A DNA stretch of 28,944 nt from a virus: the IMG/VR virus record IMGVR_UViG_3300037427_003848, positions 1 through 28,944 of that record; one strand, 5' to 3'. Shown here one piece after another: positions 20,834 to 28,794 of this stretch. Position numbers and translations under genes: made by a program. A model generated the notes under the pieces. That model was given only the letters and a program-made list of their open reading frames with translations, ran no database searches and was not told the DNA's origin. Every line of letters starts with the position of its first letter. Position 1 is the stretch's first letter.

Positions 20834-21580
20834 TTACTTGAGCGCGTCACCTGGCGTTACAGTAGAACCAGCCGGTTTGTCATTTTTCGGATTTTGAAGG
20901 GCCTTGCCTCCAGCATCACTAAGTTCTTTAGGTTCTGGCTCATTCTTTGGGTCACCTTTACTGGCTTTCCCTCCCTTACCCTTCACTTTACCGACTTTAT
21001 TATTAGTACCTTGTAAGGATTTACCCTTACTGTCTGAAACTGTTTCAGCATCGACTGCTTCTCCAAATGGATCCTCTTCATCGTCACCATCTTCTCCATC
21101 GACCAGATCTTCAATATCTAAATCTCCATCTTCTTCATCGTCTCCGTCAAGCTGTGCTAAAATATCTCTTAAAGCGTCGACTTGATCACCGGATAACGTA
21201 ACTGTTACCTCACCTTCTGTGTCAGAATCCGCTTCAGGCTCTCCACCATCAGCATCTTCTCCGGTATCGTCAAGAGGAGGGAATTCATCATCAAAATCAA
21301 ATCCATCCTCCATGATAGTTGAGTAGAGTTTATCAAAAATATTAATATCTGTCTTTTTCATGGGTTGTATACTAGTATTTATAGTCTCTTTTATGTTTTT
21401 TCCCGATTTTTTTGGTTTTTCGGATACTTTTTTTGAATATAATGTAGATCTCTCATTAGAGTCCTTAGGATCAACTACTGATTGCACTTCATCATCTAGT
21501 TCTAATGTTGAAATATCATCACTTGATTTATATTCTTTCTCTAATTCTGCTGCACCTGTATTGTTATTAGATTTACTCAT
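20834..21580 (-). CDS. Acidic, low-complexity protein, possible prohead core/scaffold
   Basis: 248 aa, family not firmly recognised. The first about 80 residues are polar and Ser/Lys/Glu-rich. A short ordered element FDKLYSTIMEDGFDFDDEF precedes a long Asp/Glu/Gly run and VTVTLSGDQVDALRDILAQL, the only clearly structured segment. A second acidic run ends FGEAVDAE. The C-terminal part is basic and Gly/Lys-rich (NKVGKVKGKGGKASKGD) and closes with Lys/Asn/Pro. Marine T4-like phages have similar proteins by memory. The charge pattern fits a scaffolding or internal head protein. The late-type octamer overlaps the terminase start, and a strong terminator follows. Confidence 0.7.
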   Translation of the reverse strand: MSKSNNNTGAAELEKEYKSSDDISTLELDDEVQSVVDPKDSNERSTLYSKKVSEKPKKSGKNIKETINTSIQPMKKTDINIFDKLYSTIMEDGFDFDDEFPPLDDTGEDADGGEPEADSDTEGEVTVTLSGDQVDALRDILAQLDGDDEEDGDLDIEDLVDGEDGDDEEDPFGEAVDAETVSDSKGKSLQGTNNKVGKVKGKGGKASKGDPKNEPEPKELSDAGGKALQNPKNDKPAGSTVTPGDALK

Positions 21581-21581
21581 A

Positions 21582-21589
21582 TATAAATA
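21582..21589 (+). promoter_or_regulatory. T4-late-type promoter of the terminase gene
   Basis: Exact TATAAATA rightward, 5 bases before an ATT codon at 21595. This is the same distance that separates the octamer from ATG at 6496, 18047 and 20763, and it marks the probable terminase start. Confidence 0.65.
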
Positions 21590-21597
21590 TATTTATT
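21590..21597 (-). promoter_or_regulatory. Late-type octamer for the acidic-protein gene
   Basis: AATAAATA leftward, 9 bases before the ATG at 21580. It overlaps the first codon of the proposed terminase start, so the two divergent promoters are interleaved. Confidence 0.45.
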
Positions 21598-23319
21598 AAA
21601 AATAATAAACAACTCAACGATCAAGTTACCGGGAATGAAGGCTTTTATTTAGGTAATACAAAGCTACCGACTGACAAGACTCAATACTCATGGGATGCAT
21701 CCATGGTTAAAACGCTTAAGAAGTGTACTCGTAATATATTGTATTTTGCAGAGAACTTCTTTTATATAGTAAATCTTGACCGTGGTAGAGATAAAATCCA
21801 TTTATATTCATGTCAAAAGACAGTCTTGAGACGTCTCCGGGATGATAGGTTTAATATAGTTCTAAGTTCCCGGCAGTCAGGTAAGACTACGATGATGACG
21901 ATATACGCGCTTTGGATTTGCTGCTTTTACGACGATCAGAGAATTTTATTAGTAGCCAATAAGGAACAAACTGCTGGTAATATATTTAAAAGAATTAGAT
22001 TAGCGTACGAGCTGCTACCTAACTATCTTAAACCGGGTGTAACAGAATATGGTAAGACGTCAATGGCTCTAACGAACGGAAGTAGTATAGGTATTAGCAC
22101 AACAAGTAGTGATGCGGGTAGAGGTGATAGTTGTAATGTACTCATACTTGATGAGCTAGCCTTTATACCTAATAATCTTGTAGAGGATTTTTGGCGATCT
22201 GTTTATCCTATTGTTTCTTCTTCGAAGAAATCTAAAATATTCATAGCTAGTACACCTAATGGAACTGGTAATTTATTTCACTCGCTATATAGTAACGCTA
22301 TTAATGGTAAAAATAACTGGACGGCCTCACGGATAGACTGGTGGGAAATACCTGGTCGTGATGAAGAATGGAAAAAGTCTACCATCCAGTCTCTAGGTTC
22401 CCGAGAAGCGTTCGCGCAAGAATTCGAAAATGAATTCATTGAAGGTGGAGAGGCAGTACTAAATGATGATGTATTAAATAAGCTCCTAATAGGTATTAAG
22501 CCTCCGGAATTTATATTTGATGGCGGATCTTATAATATATGGGTCGAGCCTGATCCTGAATCTAGGACCTATGTTGCAGGAGTAGATATAAGTGAAGGTG
22601 TAGGTAAGGACGCGAGTGTTATTCAAATCCTAGATATTACAGACCCTACAACAATTGAACAAGTAGCAATATACCATAATAGGGAAATAAATCCTTATAA
22701 CTTCACTAGTAAGTTATATGAGATATTACAGAACTGGGGTTCTCCGCTAGCGTTAATTGAGAGGAACAGTTGCGGTATCCAAGTTGTTGATAATTTACAT
22801 AATATACACGGCTATCAGAATATTATAACCTATAACGAGAGTGCATCGAGGATGAAATATGAGAGAAAGGGAGTCGTCGCGCATACCAACTCAAAGTATA
22901 AAGGCGTTACAAATATGAGATATTGGATATCTGAGGTATGCGCTGTTGTCCTTCATGATAAGGAAACTGTTACTGAGCTTCGTAATTTTGTCCGGTATCC
23001 AAATGGCCGGTGGGCCGCAAAGCGAGGAGATGGTATGCATGATGATAGAGTGATGTCACTTGTATGGGCTTTATTTATATTAGAACAGTCTATACTAGAG
23101 AAGTACTTTGAAGTGATTGAGTATGACTCAAACAATAAGCCACGAATTATTGCGCCGATGGATTTTGGAATACAACAGTTCACTAATCCTCTATCTCTAT
23201 ATAATGATGAATCACCCGCGAGTGAAAGTAATGCAACACCTTTACTATTTAATGATGATATGGAAAATGATGATATATCATATATGATGCAGCAGGGATG
23301 GGAGTTCCCGAATAAGTAA
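21595..23319 (+). CDS. 17: Terminase large subunit (T4 gp17), probable ATT start
   Basis: The packaging ATPase/nuclease: 574 aa from ATT at 21595, or 538 aa from the first ATG at 21703. The 36 residues before that ATG include GFYLGNTKLPTDKTQYSW, which looks like the conserved gp17 N-terminus, and the frame from the stop at 21568 contains no ATG, GTG or TTG before 21703. Numbering from ATT: Walker A SSRQSGKT (K97), Walker B LILDELAF (D186, E187), coupling motif ASTPNGTGN, and the nuclease acidic triad D331 (GVDISEG), E389 (LIERNSCG) and D483/D484 (HDDRVM). All motor and nuclease residues are present. A late-type promoter lies 5 bases upstream of ATT. The next gene starts 7 bases after the stop. 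Confidence 0.93.
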   Translation: MKNNKQLNDQVTGNEGFYLGNTKLPTDKTQYSWDASMVKTLKKCTRNILYFAENFFYIVNLDRGRDKIHLYSCQKTVLRRLRDDRFNIVLSSRQSGKTTMMTIYALWICCFYDDQRILLVANKEQTAGNIFKRIRLAYELLPNYLKPGVTEYGKTSMALTNGSSIGISTTSSDAGRGDSCNVLILDELAFIPNNLVEDFWRSVYPIVSSSKKSKIFIASTPNGTGNLFHSLYSNAINGKNNWTASRIDWWEIPGRDEEWKKSTIQSLGSREAFAQEFENEFIEGGEAVLNDDVLNKLLIGIKPPEFIFDGGSYNIWVEPDPESRTYVAGVDISEGVGKDASVIQILDITDPTTIEQVAIYHNREINPYNFTSKLYEILQNWGSPLALIERNSCGIQVVDNLHNIHGYQNIITYNESASRMKYERKGVVAHTNSKYKGVTNMRYWISEVCAVVLHDKETVTELRNFVRYPNGRWAAKRGDGMHDDRVMSLVWALFILEQSILEKYFEVIEYDSNNKPRIIAPMDFGIQQFTNPLSLYNDESPASESNATPLLFNDDMENDDISYMMQQGWEFPNK

Positions 23320-23326
23320 TATAGTA

Positions 23327-23920
23327 ATGAGCTCAACAGATATAGGTAGTATTCAGCAGTCCGTTCTCAACAAATCGAGAAAAGATAAATTTATTATGGT
23401 AGTGATGCTACCAAAAGCGTTAAGAGAAATTAACCTATCAGTTTCCCGTGATATTAATCTAGTAAATGAAAATGCATTACAGTTTAGTGTTTACGGGATC
23501 ACAGTACCTTCTGTGATTGTCGATGCAGTTGAGGTACCATATGGCGGTCAGGTATTTAACTTTACAAGTCATAACCGCCCGGATTATGAAACAATTTCGG
23601 TTAATTTTACTGTTGATAATGAATTCAATAATTACTGGGCTATATATAAGTGGATCAATCTTCTTAATAATAATAAAGAGGCATTCTTTTATGCAGAAAA
23701 AATACCGGTGCTTAATAACCCATTCTCTGAATATGCTACAACCATCACAGTATATGGTCTAGATGAATATAATAATAGACGAATCCAATTTGACTATATA
23801 GGAGCTGTTCCGGTTGGGCTCGGGGAGATTAATTATAACTACCGGGATTCAGAAGAAATTGAAACTACATTTCAATTTGCATTCAGCCAGCTACATGTGA
23901 AGCCCTTGCCAGAAGATTAA
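23327..23920 (+). CDS. Tail-tube-fold structural protein, upstream of the sheath
   Basis: 197 aa. The core FSVYGITVPSVIVDAVEVPYGGQVFNF, then YETISVNFTVDNEFNNYWAIYKWINLL and the closing strands GAVPVGLGEINYNYRDSEEIETTFQFAF, follow the layout of gp19-type tail-tube proteins (two-sheet barrel with a helix after the long strand). Length is slightly above T4 gp19 (163). Because another gp19-like gene follows the sheath directly as in T4, this one may be a tube paralogue, a tail-terminator or a tube-initiator type. It is 7 bases after the terminase, without an obvious promoter, so it is probably co-transcribed. Confidence 0.7.
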   Translation: MSSTDIGSIQQSVLNKSRKDKFIMVVMLPKALREINLSVSRDINLVNENALQFSVYGITVPSVIVDAVEVPYGGQVFNFTSHNRPDYETISVNFTVDNEFNNYWAIYKWINLLNNNKEAFFYAEKIPVLNNPFSEYATTITVYGLDEYNNRRIQFDYIGAVPVGLGEINYNYRDSEEIETTFQFAFSQLHVKPLPED

Positions 23921-23949
23921 ATATGGTTTAATTTTCCTATTCTCTGAGA

Positions 23950-23957
23950 GATAAATA
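23950..23957 (+). promoter_or_regulatory. Late-type promoter of the sheath gene
   Basis: GATAAATA followed by 5 bases (ATTGT) and the sheath ATG at 23963. The spacing is identical to the exact octamers, before a gene that must be abundant late. Confidence 0.6.
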
Positions 23958-23962
23958 ATTGT

Positions 23963-26404
23963 ATGGCAAGAACGATACAAAGTCCAGGTGTAGAAATAAA
24001 AGAAGTAGACCTTTCACTAAGACCAGAGCTACCAGCTGGTACAACAGTTTTAATTCCAGGGTTTGCCCATCAAGGGCCAACTGATGAAATTATTCAGGTT
24101 TCAAGTATAAGCGAATTTGAACAGCTCTACGGTGCACCAAGTAATGCAGCAGAACGATATTTATATCATACCACTAAAGCAGCTCTAGGTAGCCCGGCTA
24201 ATGTGAATGTAGTTAGATTATCGTACGGTACCGGGAATGGTGCTGATGTCACTGATCAGTACTCCGCTCTTATTTACCCGACATTTCCGGTTGTTACGGA
24301 TAAAACAAAGTTGTCAGGTCTTGTAGATCTAACGACGTGTACAGCTACCGCATCTGCATATATTGACGGATCCGGTACGCTCGATTCGCTATCCAAAGCA
24401 GACTGGTCATCGATATTCAGCTCAACTACCGCGGTGGTTGATTATAAGGATTCAGATGTATTCTTTATAGGAGAACCTTCTAGCATCACAGTCGATAGTT
24501 CAAAATACCGGCAGCTTATTGAAAATAATCTAGATTGGTCGACTGGAGCAGATATATCCGCATTATCCGGGTCCTCAGCCGGAGGATATACCGACACAAA
24601 TGCATTAAATGGAGCCGGTATTGTAATATTAAATAAAAAGAGAGTAGCGGTTAATGAAAAGTTTGAAGGAAGTTATATTGGATTAATTGATAATGCATCA
24701 ATTAATGCAGGTACTGCATATGACGGAATCCAAAATGTCAAAACAGTTACTGATACTTATAATGGTCAAAATAAATCGTTTAAGAACGTACCGAGTACTC
24801 GCTTTACATTCGATGTTCATGCTGATAATAATGGAGCAGAAGGTTCTGTTAGTGAAGTAATGGAAAATCTAGCCGAATTCAACCTAGCTACAGAAGAATT
24901 TAGCGATGTAATATCAGTAGGGGTATTTAAGATTAGAGGATCTACACTCGATCCGGACACTACTAAACTTGATTACGTATTGCAGGAGAGCTTCACAGGA
25001 TCATTAAATTACTACTCAAAGCAATTCCCGGTAGAAGGTGGAAATCCAGTATCGTTCTACCTTGAAGGTGAATCTCAATCCTCATCTAATATTAAGGTCT
25101 TTATCAATCCAGCGCTCAGTAAAGAAGGTGGTGATTGGACAGACGCTGGTGATGTTAATGCAGTTCCACGTAAAAAGGTACGCCTACTTCCTAATGATTT
25201 AACAGTCGACGCTGAGAGTAATGTATTCTTAAACGATACGGAAGATAGTACGCTAATACAAATAGCTGAAGCTATTAAAGATGATAGCTATATTACAACT
25301 CCTCAAAACTTATATCCAACCGGGGCATTTAAGCAGACTATTGCTTTAGGTGATTCCGTTGCAGTAGGTAATATACCAGGTAAGCTCCGGAGAGTTTTCG
25401 ACTGGGCAGATAATTATGAATTATATGACTTTGATATTATTGCAGAAGCCGGGTTAGGAACTGTTCATGCAGCAACAAAAGAGACTGGTAATACATACTT
25501 TGACGATGAGACATATATTGCATCTGTATCTGCACTTCAAAAGACAAAAGAAATATCATCTCAAACTATTGTAGAGAATTACAAATCTGTTGTTAGTGAA
25601 CTAGATGAATTTTGCTCTACAAGGAGAAAAGATTGTATTTTTATAGCGGACGGGCTTAGACACTCTCTAATTCAAGGAGAAGATAGTAAAGTTCTAGACG
25701 ATGAGTCAAAGACATTCTCTAAAGATGTATACTGGCCTATCCGTCATGCGTTCCAATCCTTTAACACAAGTTATGGTGTTGCATATGCCAATTGGGTTAA
25801 AGCGTATGATACTACTCTCAACAAGAACGTCTGGGTACCATTTAGTGGATTTGCTTCTGCCGCCATGGCTAACACGGATAGTAACTTCCAGCCATGGTCT
25901 GCACCCGCCGGTTTTACAAGAGGTATAGTATCCGGTGCAGTAGATTTAGCGGTATATCCAAAGCAAAAGCACCGTGACGCTTTATATAAGGTTAGCTTAA
26001 ACCCAGTCGCTAATTTTCCAAATGATGGATTTGTAATATTCGGTCAGAAGACTCTCCAAAAGAAGCCTAGTGCATTTGACAGAATTAATGTACGGCGGAT
26101 GTTCCTCTACGCTGAAAAAGCAGTGAGGTCGGTGATGAAGTACTTTGTATTTGAACCTAACACATTAAGGACGAGAACCCAAGTACTTAATGTACTAACT
26201 CCTATATTTGATAATATTAAGAATACGGATGGTCTATATGATTACCTATTAATATGCGATGAGAGGAATAATACTCCCGCGGTTATCGATCAAAACGAAC
26301 TTGTTGTTGATATATATATCAAGCCAGTACGTACAGCTGAATTTATATTAGTTAACTTCTTTGCTACTAGAACAGATCAAAGTTTTAGAGAGATTGTAAC
26401 TTAA
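23963..26404 (+). CDS. 18: Contractile tail sheath protein (T4 gp18)
   Basis: 813 aa, longer than T4 gp18 (659). The sheath surrounds the tube and contracts at infection. The N-terminus MARTIQSPGVEIKEVDLS with AGTTVLIPGFAHQGPTDE is the canonical sheath start. The C-terminal domain (FDRINVRRMFLYAEKAVRSVMKYFVFEPN through DYLLICDERNNTP and VDIYIKPVRTAEFILVNF) is the conserved core that links subunits. The extra length lies in the middle (about residues 110-500), which in T4 forms the exposed protruding domains, so the surface is probably enlarged. The start follows a late-type octamer by 5 bases with no Shine-Dalgarno. Confidence 0.95.
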   Translation: MARTIQSPGVEIKEVDLSLRPELPAGTTVLIPGFAHQGPTDEIIQVSSISEFEQLYGAPSNAAERYLYHTTKAALGSPANVNVVRLSYGTGNGADVTDQYSALIYPTFPVVTDKTKLSGLVDLTTCTATASAYIDGSGTLDSLSKADWSSIFSSTTAVVDYKDSDVFFIGEPSSITVDSSKYRQLIENNLDWSTGADISALSGSSAGGYTDTNALNGAGIVILNKKRVAVNEKFEGSYIGLIDNASINAGTAYDGIQNVKTVTDTYNGQNKSFKNVPSTRFTFDVHADNNGAEGSVSEVMENLAEFNLATEEFSDVISVGVFKIRGSTLDPDTTKLDYVLQESFTGSLNYYSKQFPVEGGNPVSFYLEGESQSSSNIKVFINPALSKEGGDWTDAGDVNAVPRKKVRLLPNDLTVDAESNVFLNDTEDSTLIQIAEAIKDDSYITTPQNLYPTGAFKQTIALGDSVAVGNIPGKLRRVFDWADNYELYDFDIIAEAGLGTVHAATKETGNTYFDDETYIASVSALQKTKEISSQTIVENYKSVVSELDEFCSTRRKDCIFIADGLRHSLIQGEDSKVLDDESKTFSKDVYWPIRHAFQSFNTSYGVAYANWVKAYDTTLNKNVWVPFSGFASAAMANTDSNFQPWSAPAGFTRGIVSGAVDLAVYPKQKHRDALYKVSLNPVANFPNDGFVIFGQKTLQKKPSAFDRINVRRMFLYAEKAVRSVMKYFVFEPNTLRTRTQVLNVLTPIFDNIKNTDGLYDYLLICDERNNTPAVIDQNELVVDIYIKPVRTAEFILVNFFATRTDQSFREIVT

Positions 26405-26416
26405 TACATACTTTAA

Positions 26417-26424
26417 CCTAAATA
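26417..26424 (+). promoter_or_regulatory. Late-type octamer of the tail tube gene
   Basis: CCTAAATA followed by 5 bases and the ATG at 26430. The first two positions differ from consensus, but the TAAATA core and spacing match. Confidence 0.5.
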
Positions 26425-26429
26425 TTATT

Positions 26430-26963
26430 ATGGCAGACATTAAACAAGCAATTTCGGATTTCTACAGAGTCGCACAAGAGCGAGACTTCGCTAGAGACTT
26501 TCAATATAGAATTATTAATATCTCTAGTGACAACTTTTCAATCACTGAAGAGGATCTAGTTTATGCTAAAGGTGGAGAGGTACCTTCAAGGTCGATCCAA
26601 AACCATACAGCACCTTACATGGGGTTAGATTTTAATGTCCCGGGCGCGGTTTCATATTCCGGAAGCTTTGCTTTAGACTTCTATTGCGATACTCAATCTA
26701 CTTTACGTAGAATGTTTGAAGGATGGTCGTTTAATACTTTTGATGAAGAAACTAGTAGCGGTGATTACTTCGTACCAAAACCATCATCTGTATTAGATAT
26801 GGTGCAAGTAGACTCTCAGTTCCAGCCAGTATCTAGATATCAACTAGTAGGTGTATATCCAACTGAGGTCGGCGCGATGTCATACGATATAACAGGAGCT
26901 GGAGCCCCGATCTCTCTAGGTGTTACATTACAGTATCACTTCTGGAAAAGATTAGCACCATAA
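26430..26963 (+). CDS. 19: Tail tube protein (T4 gp19)
   Basis: 177 aa (T4 gp19 is 163). It forms the hexameric rings inside the sheath. The N-terminus ends in RDFARDFQYRIINIS, comparable to gp19 DFARPNLFQVEIS. The C-terminus LVGVYPTEVGAMSYDITGAGAPISLGVTLQYHFWK parallels gp19 LWPTNVGELQLDWDSN and the final LALDYWE. It directly follows the sheath, as 19 follows 18 in T4. A late-type CCTAAATA lies 5 bases before the ATG. Of the three tube-fold genes here this is the best candidate for the main tube subunit. Confidence 0.85.
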   Translation: MADIKQAISDFYRVAQERDFARDFQYRIINISSDNFSITEEDLVYAKGGEVPSRSIQNHTAPYMGLDFNVPGAVSYSGSFALDFYCDTQSTLRRMFEGWSFNTFDEETSSGDYFVPKPSSVLDMVQVDSQFQPVSRYQLVGVYPTEVGAMSYDITGAGAPISLGVTLQYHFWKRLAP

Positions 26964-26977
26964 TATTGACCGTCTAG

Positions 26978-26985
26978 TGTAAATA
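26978..26985 (+). promoter_or_regulatory. Late-type octamer of the 292-aa tail gene
   Basis: TGTAAATA followed by 6 bases and the ATG at 26992. Confidence 0.4.
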
Positions 26986-26991
26986 TTTTAT

Positions 26992-27870
26992 ATGCTAGAC
27001 AACTTTCTTAAAGGAGCTCAAGAGCTCGGTAAAGGTGTAAATAATCTCTTAGGTTCCGCCGGAGGCCCTACGCTTAAATTATTTGGAACTAATCTGCCAT
27101 TTTCTCCAATCTTAAGCTATAGAGACCACTTCCTTAATATGCTCGAGACCTGGAGTGCTAGCATTCCTAATAAATTCTTATGGCTTGTATGGATTGATGA
27201 TTATCCAGAAATACTAACTAGTGGAATCATCCGCGATTGGGAAAAGAATGGTAAGACAGGAGATGCTTGGAATGTAGCTAAGAATGTTAAAACTTTAACC
27301 TCAATTCACTATCAAACAATCCAGGGCTGCATTTTCGCGACAGGTGTAAATATACCAGGTGAGCAATATAATACAGGGTATGCAGACATACCAAACGCTA
27401 AAGGATTTGTACCGGTTCCTTACGGTGATGTGAGGCAATCACCATCTGAGCTCACAATACAATTCAGAGAGACAAATACTTCTTTTGCGGATTTTCTGAT
27501 TAGACCGTGGGTAATCCTCGCATCTCATCTCGGCCTAGTAGCTAGAAAAGGTGATGAGCCTCAAGCCGGTACAAAGAGCTCGCAGAATATTAAGAGTAGG
27601 ATACGAGTTATACAGCTTGGTAAGACAGTAGCTGGTAGATCATCAATTCAGCGGAAAATATTTACGTTTCACGACTGTACACCAACGAGGATGGAAAATT
27701 CCGACCTATCATATGACGGTGATGAAGTACAAAACTTTAACATTACATGGACGTATAGAAACTATACAGTAGAAGGTCTACCCTGGCTTCCAATTGATAA
27801 AATTGTTAAGGACTTATCTACAGGTAATATATTTAACATTATCAATAGTGTCCAGCAAATAGATTTATAG
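26992..27870 (+). CDS. Tail-tube/baseplate junction protein (gp54- or gp48-like)
   Basis: 292 aa. A Gly-rich N-terminus (LDNFLKGAQELGKGVNNLLG) precedes a tube-type domain: FLWLVWIDDYPEI, GVNIPGEQYNTGYADIPNAKGFVPVPYG, ELTIQFRETNTSFADFLIRPW, and the closing strands with FTFHDCTPTRMENSDLSYDGDEVQNFNITWTYRNYTV. The last pattern is typical of the tube fold. The length is close to T4 gp54 (320), the tube initiator on the baseplate, and its place after gp19 among tail genes fits; gp48 is the alternative. It carries a late-type octamer TGTAAATA 6 bases before the ATG. The assignment is by fold pattern, not by sequence match. Confidence 0.6.
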   Translation: MLDNFLKGAQELGKGVNNLLGSAGGPTLKLFGTNLPFSPILSYRDHFLNMLETWSASIPNKFLWLVWIDDYPEILTSGIIRDWEKNGKTGDAWNVAKNVKTLTSIHYQTIQGCIFATGVNIPGEQYNTGYADIPNAKGFVPVPYGDVRQSPSELTIQFRETNTSFADFLIRPWVILASHLGLVARKGDEPQAGTKSSQNIKSRIRVIQLGKTVAGRSSIQRKIFTFHDCTPTRMENSDLSYDGDEVQNFNITWTYRNYTVEGLPWLPIDKIVKDLSTGNIFNIINSVQQIDL

Positions 27871-27881
27871 GATTTGCAGAT

Positions 27882-27887
27882 TATATA
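27882..27887 (+). promoter_or_regulatory. Putative -10 element before the 292-aa hub-like gene
   Basis: TATATA followed by 5 bases and the ATG at 27893. There is no recognisable -35 or late octamer core. Confidence 0.3.
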
Positions 27888-27892
27888 TTAAT

Positions 27893-28771
27893 ATGCTAAA
27901 ATACTTCACCTACGAGGTATATATACCAAGTATCGACCAAGCCGTACGGTTCCGGGAGATTACTAATAGTCATTATATTGATATATTAAAGTATATTCAG
28001 AATAATGATAATACAGGACTTCTCCAATATATTCAGTTTATAATATCTCAATTGTGTTGTGAGAGTAATATCCGGTTTAATCGAGTAGATGTATTTTGCA
28101 TTATGTCTACCATCCGGATGGTATGCGTAGGTGATGTTATGGAGCTTAATATTAAATCTGAAGATTCTCCAGCGATTACTAATAAGCTATCTGTTCATAG
28201 TATTATATCTAAAATTGCAAACGAGGTAGATATTGTCAGAGACCGTAATGTTCAAATCCGGGACAATATAACTGTAACCATTAACCTACCATATCATCTA
28301 TATTATGATATTCAGGAAGAATTTATATTAGATTGTATAACGGGTATTAATGTTAATGGTGAATTCTCTGATCTTAGGCACGCGACTTCCGATCAAAGAA
28401 AAGAAATATTCAAGAATCTGACAGGTGATGCGCTTAACTGTATTATATCATATCTAGATGATCTCCACTCTAAAATAGATGATATTCAGATTATTAATAG
28501 TACTAGTGATGATACTGAAGCAGTAAAGGTTAATATATTTGATAACTCTCTTTTTGAGGTGTTAAAGTTCTTATATAGAGACAATCTTTTAAATGTATAT
28601 GAGAAGCAGTATGTACTAGGAGGTAAGATTGGAATGGGTATTGATGCGTATATGTCTCTATCTCCCGCGGAGATAGACCTGCACCTAAATACATATGCTC
28701 GTGAGAAGAAACAGCAGGAGAAATCTAATAGAGCATCTAGTGATATACCTACTATTGGTGGTGGATTTTAG
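27893..28771 (+). CDS. Putative baseplate hub protein (gp26/gp51-like)
   Basis: 292 aa. The start FTYEVYIPSIDQAVRFREITNSHYIDILKYIQ resembles the opening of the T4-type baseplate hub family (a strand, then V/I-x-FRP-like residues and a helix). A middle part (NITVTINLPYHLYYDIQEEFILDCITGI) and a helical C-terminal half follow, ending in a polar Ser/Gly tail. The partial gene after it starts with a similar strand pattern, so the two may be paralogues. It follows the tube-initiator-like gene, where baseplate genes are expected. Confidence in the exact name is low; a tail or baseplate role by position is more secure. Confidence 0.55.
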   Translation: MLKYFTYEVYIPSIDQAVRFREITNSHYIDILKYIQNNDNTGLLQYIQFIISQLCCESNIRFNRVDVFCIMSTIRMVCVGDVMELNIKSEDSPAITNKLSVHSIISKIANEVDIVRDRNVQIRDNITVTINLPYHLYYDIQEEFILDCITGINVNGEFSDLRHATSDQRKEIFKNLTGDALNCIISYLDDLHSKIDDIQIINSTSDDTEAVKVNIFDNSLFEVLKFLYRDNLLNVYEKQYVLGGKIGMGIDAYMSLSPAEIDLHLNTYAREKKQQEKSNRASSDIPTIGGGF

Positions 28772-28781
28772 ATATATATTA

Positions 28782-28787
28782 TATAAT
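28782..28787 (+). promoter_or_regulatory. -10 element before the last gene
   Basis: TATAAT, 7 bases before the ATG at 28795, with no convincing -35. Confidence 0.4.
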
Positions 28788-28794
28788 TATTAGT

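Noticed and set aside
20904-21185. Rightward 93-codon frame opposite the acidic protein
   Set aside because: Its Ser/Pro/Leu-rich product is the mirror of Asp/Glu/Gly codons on the real strand; no promoter or start context.
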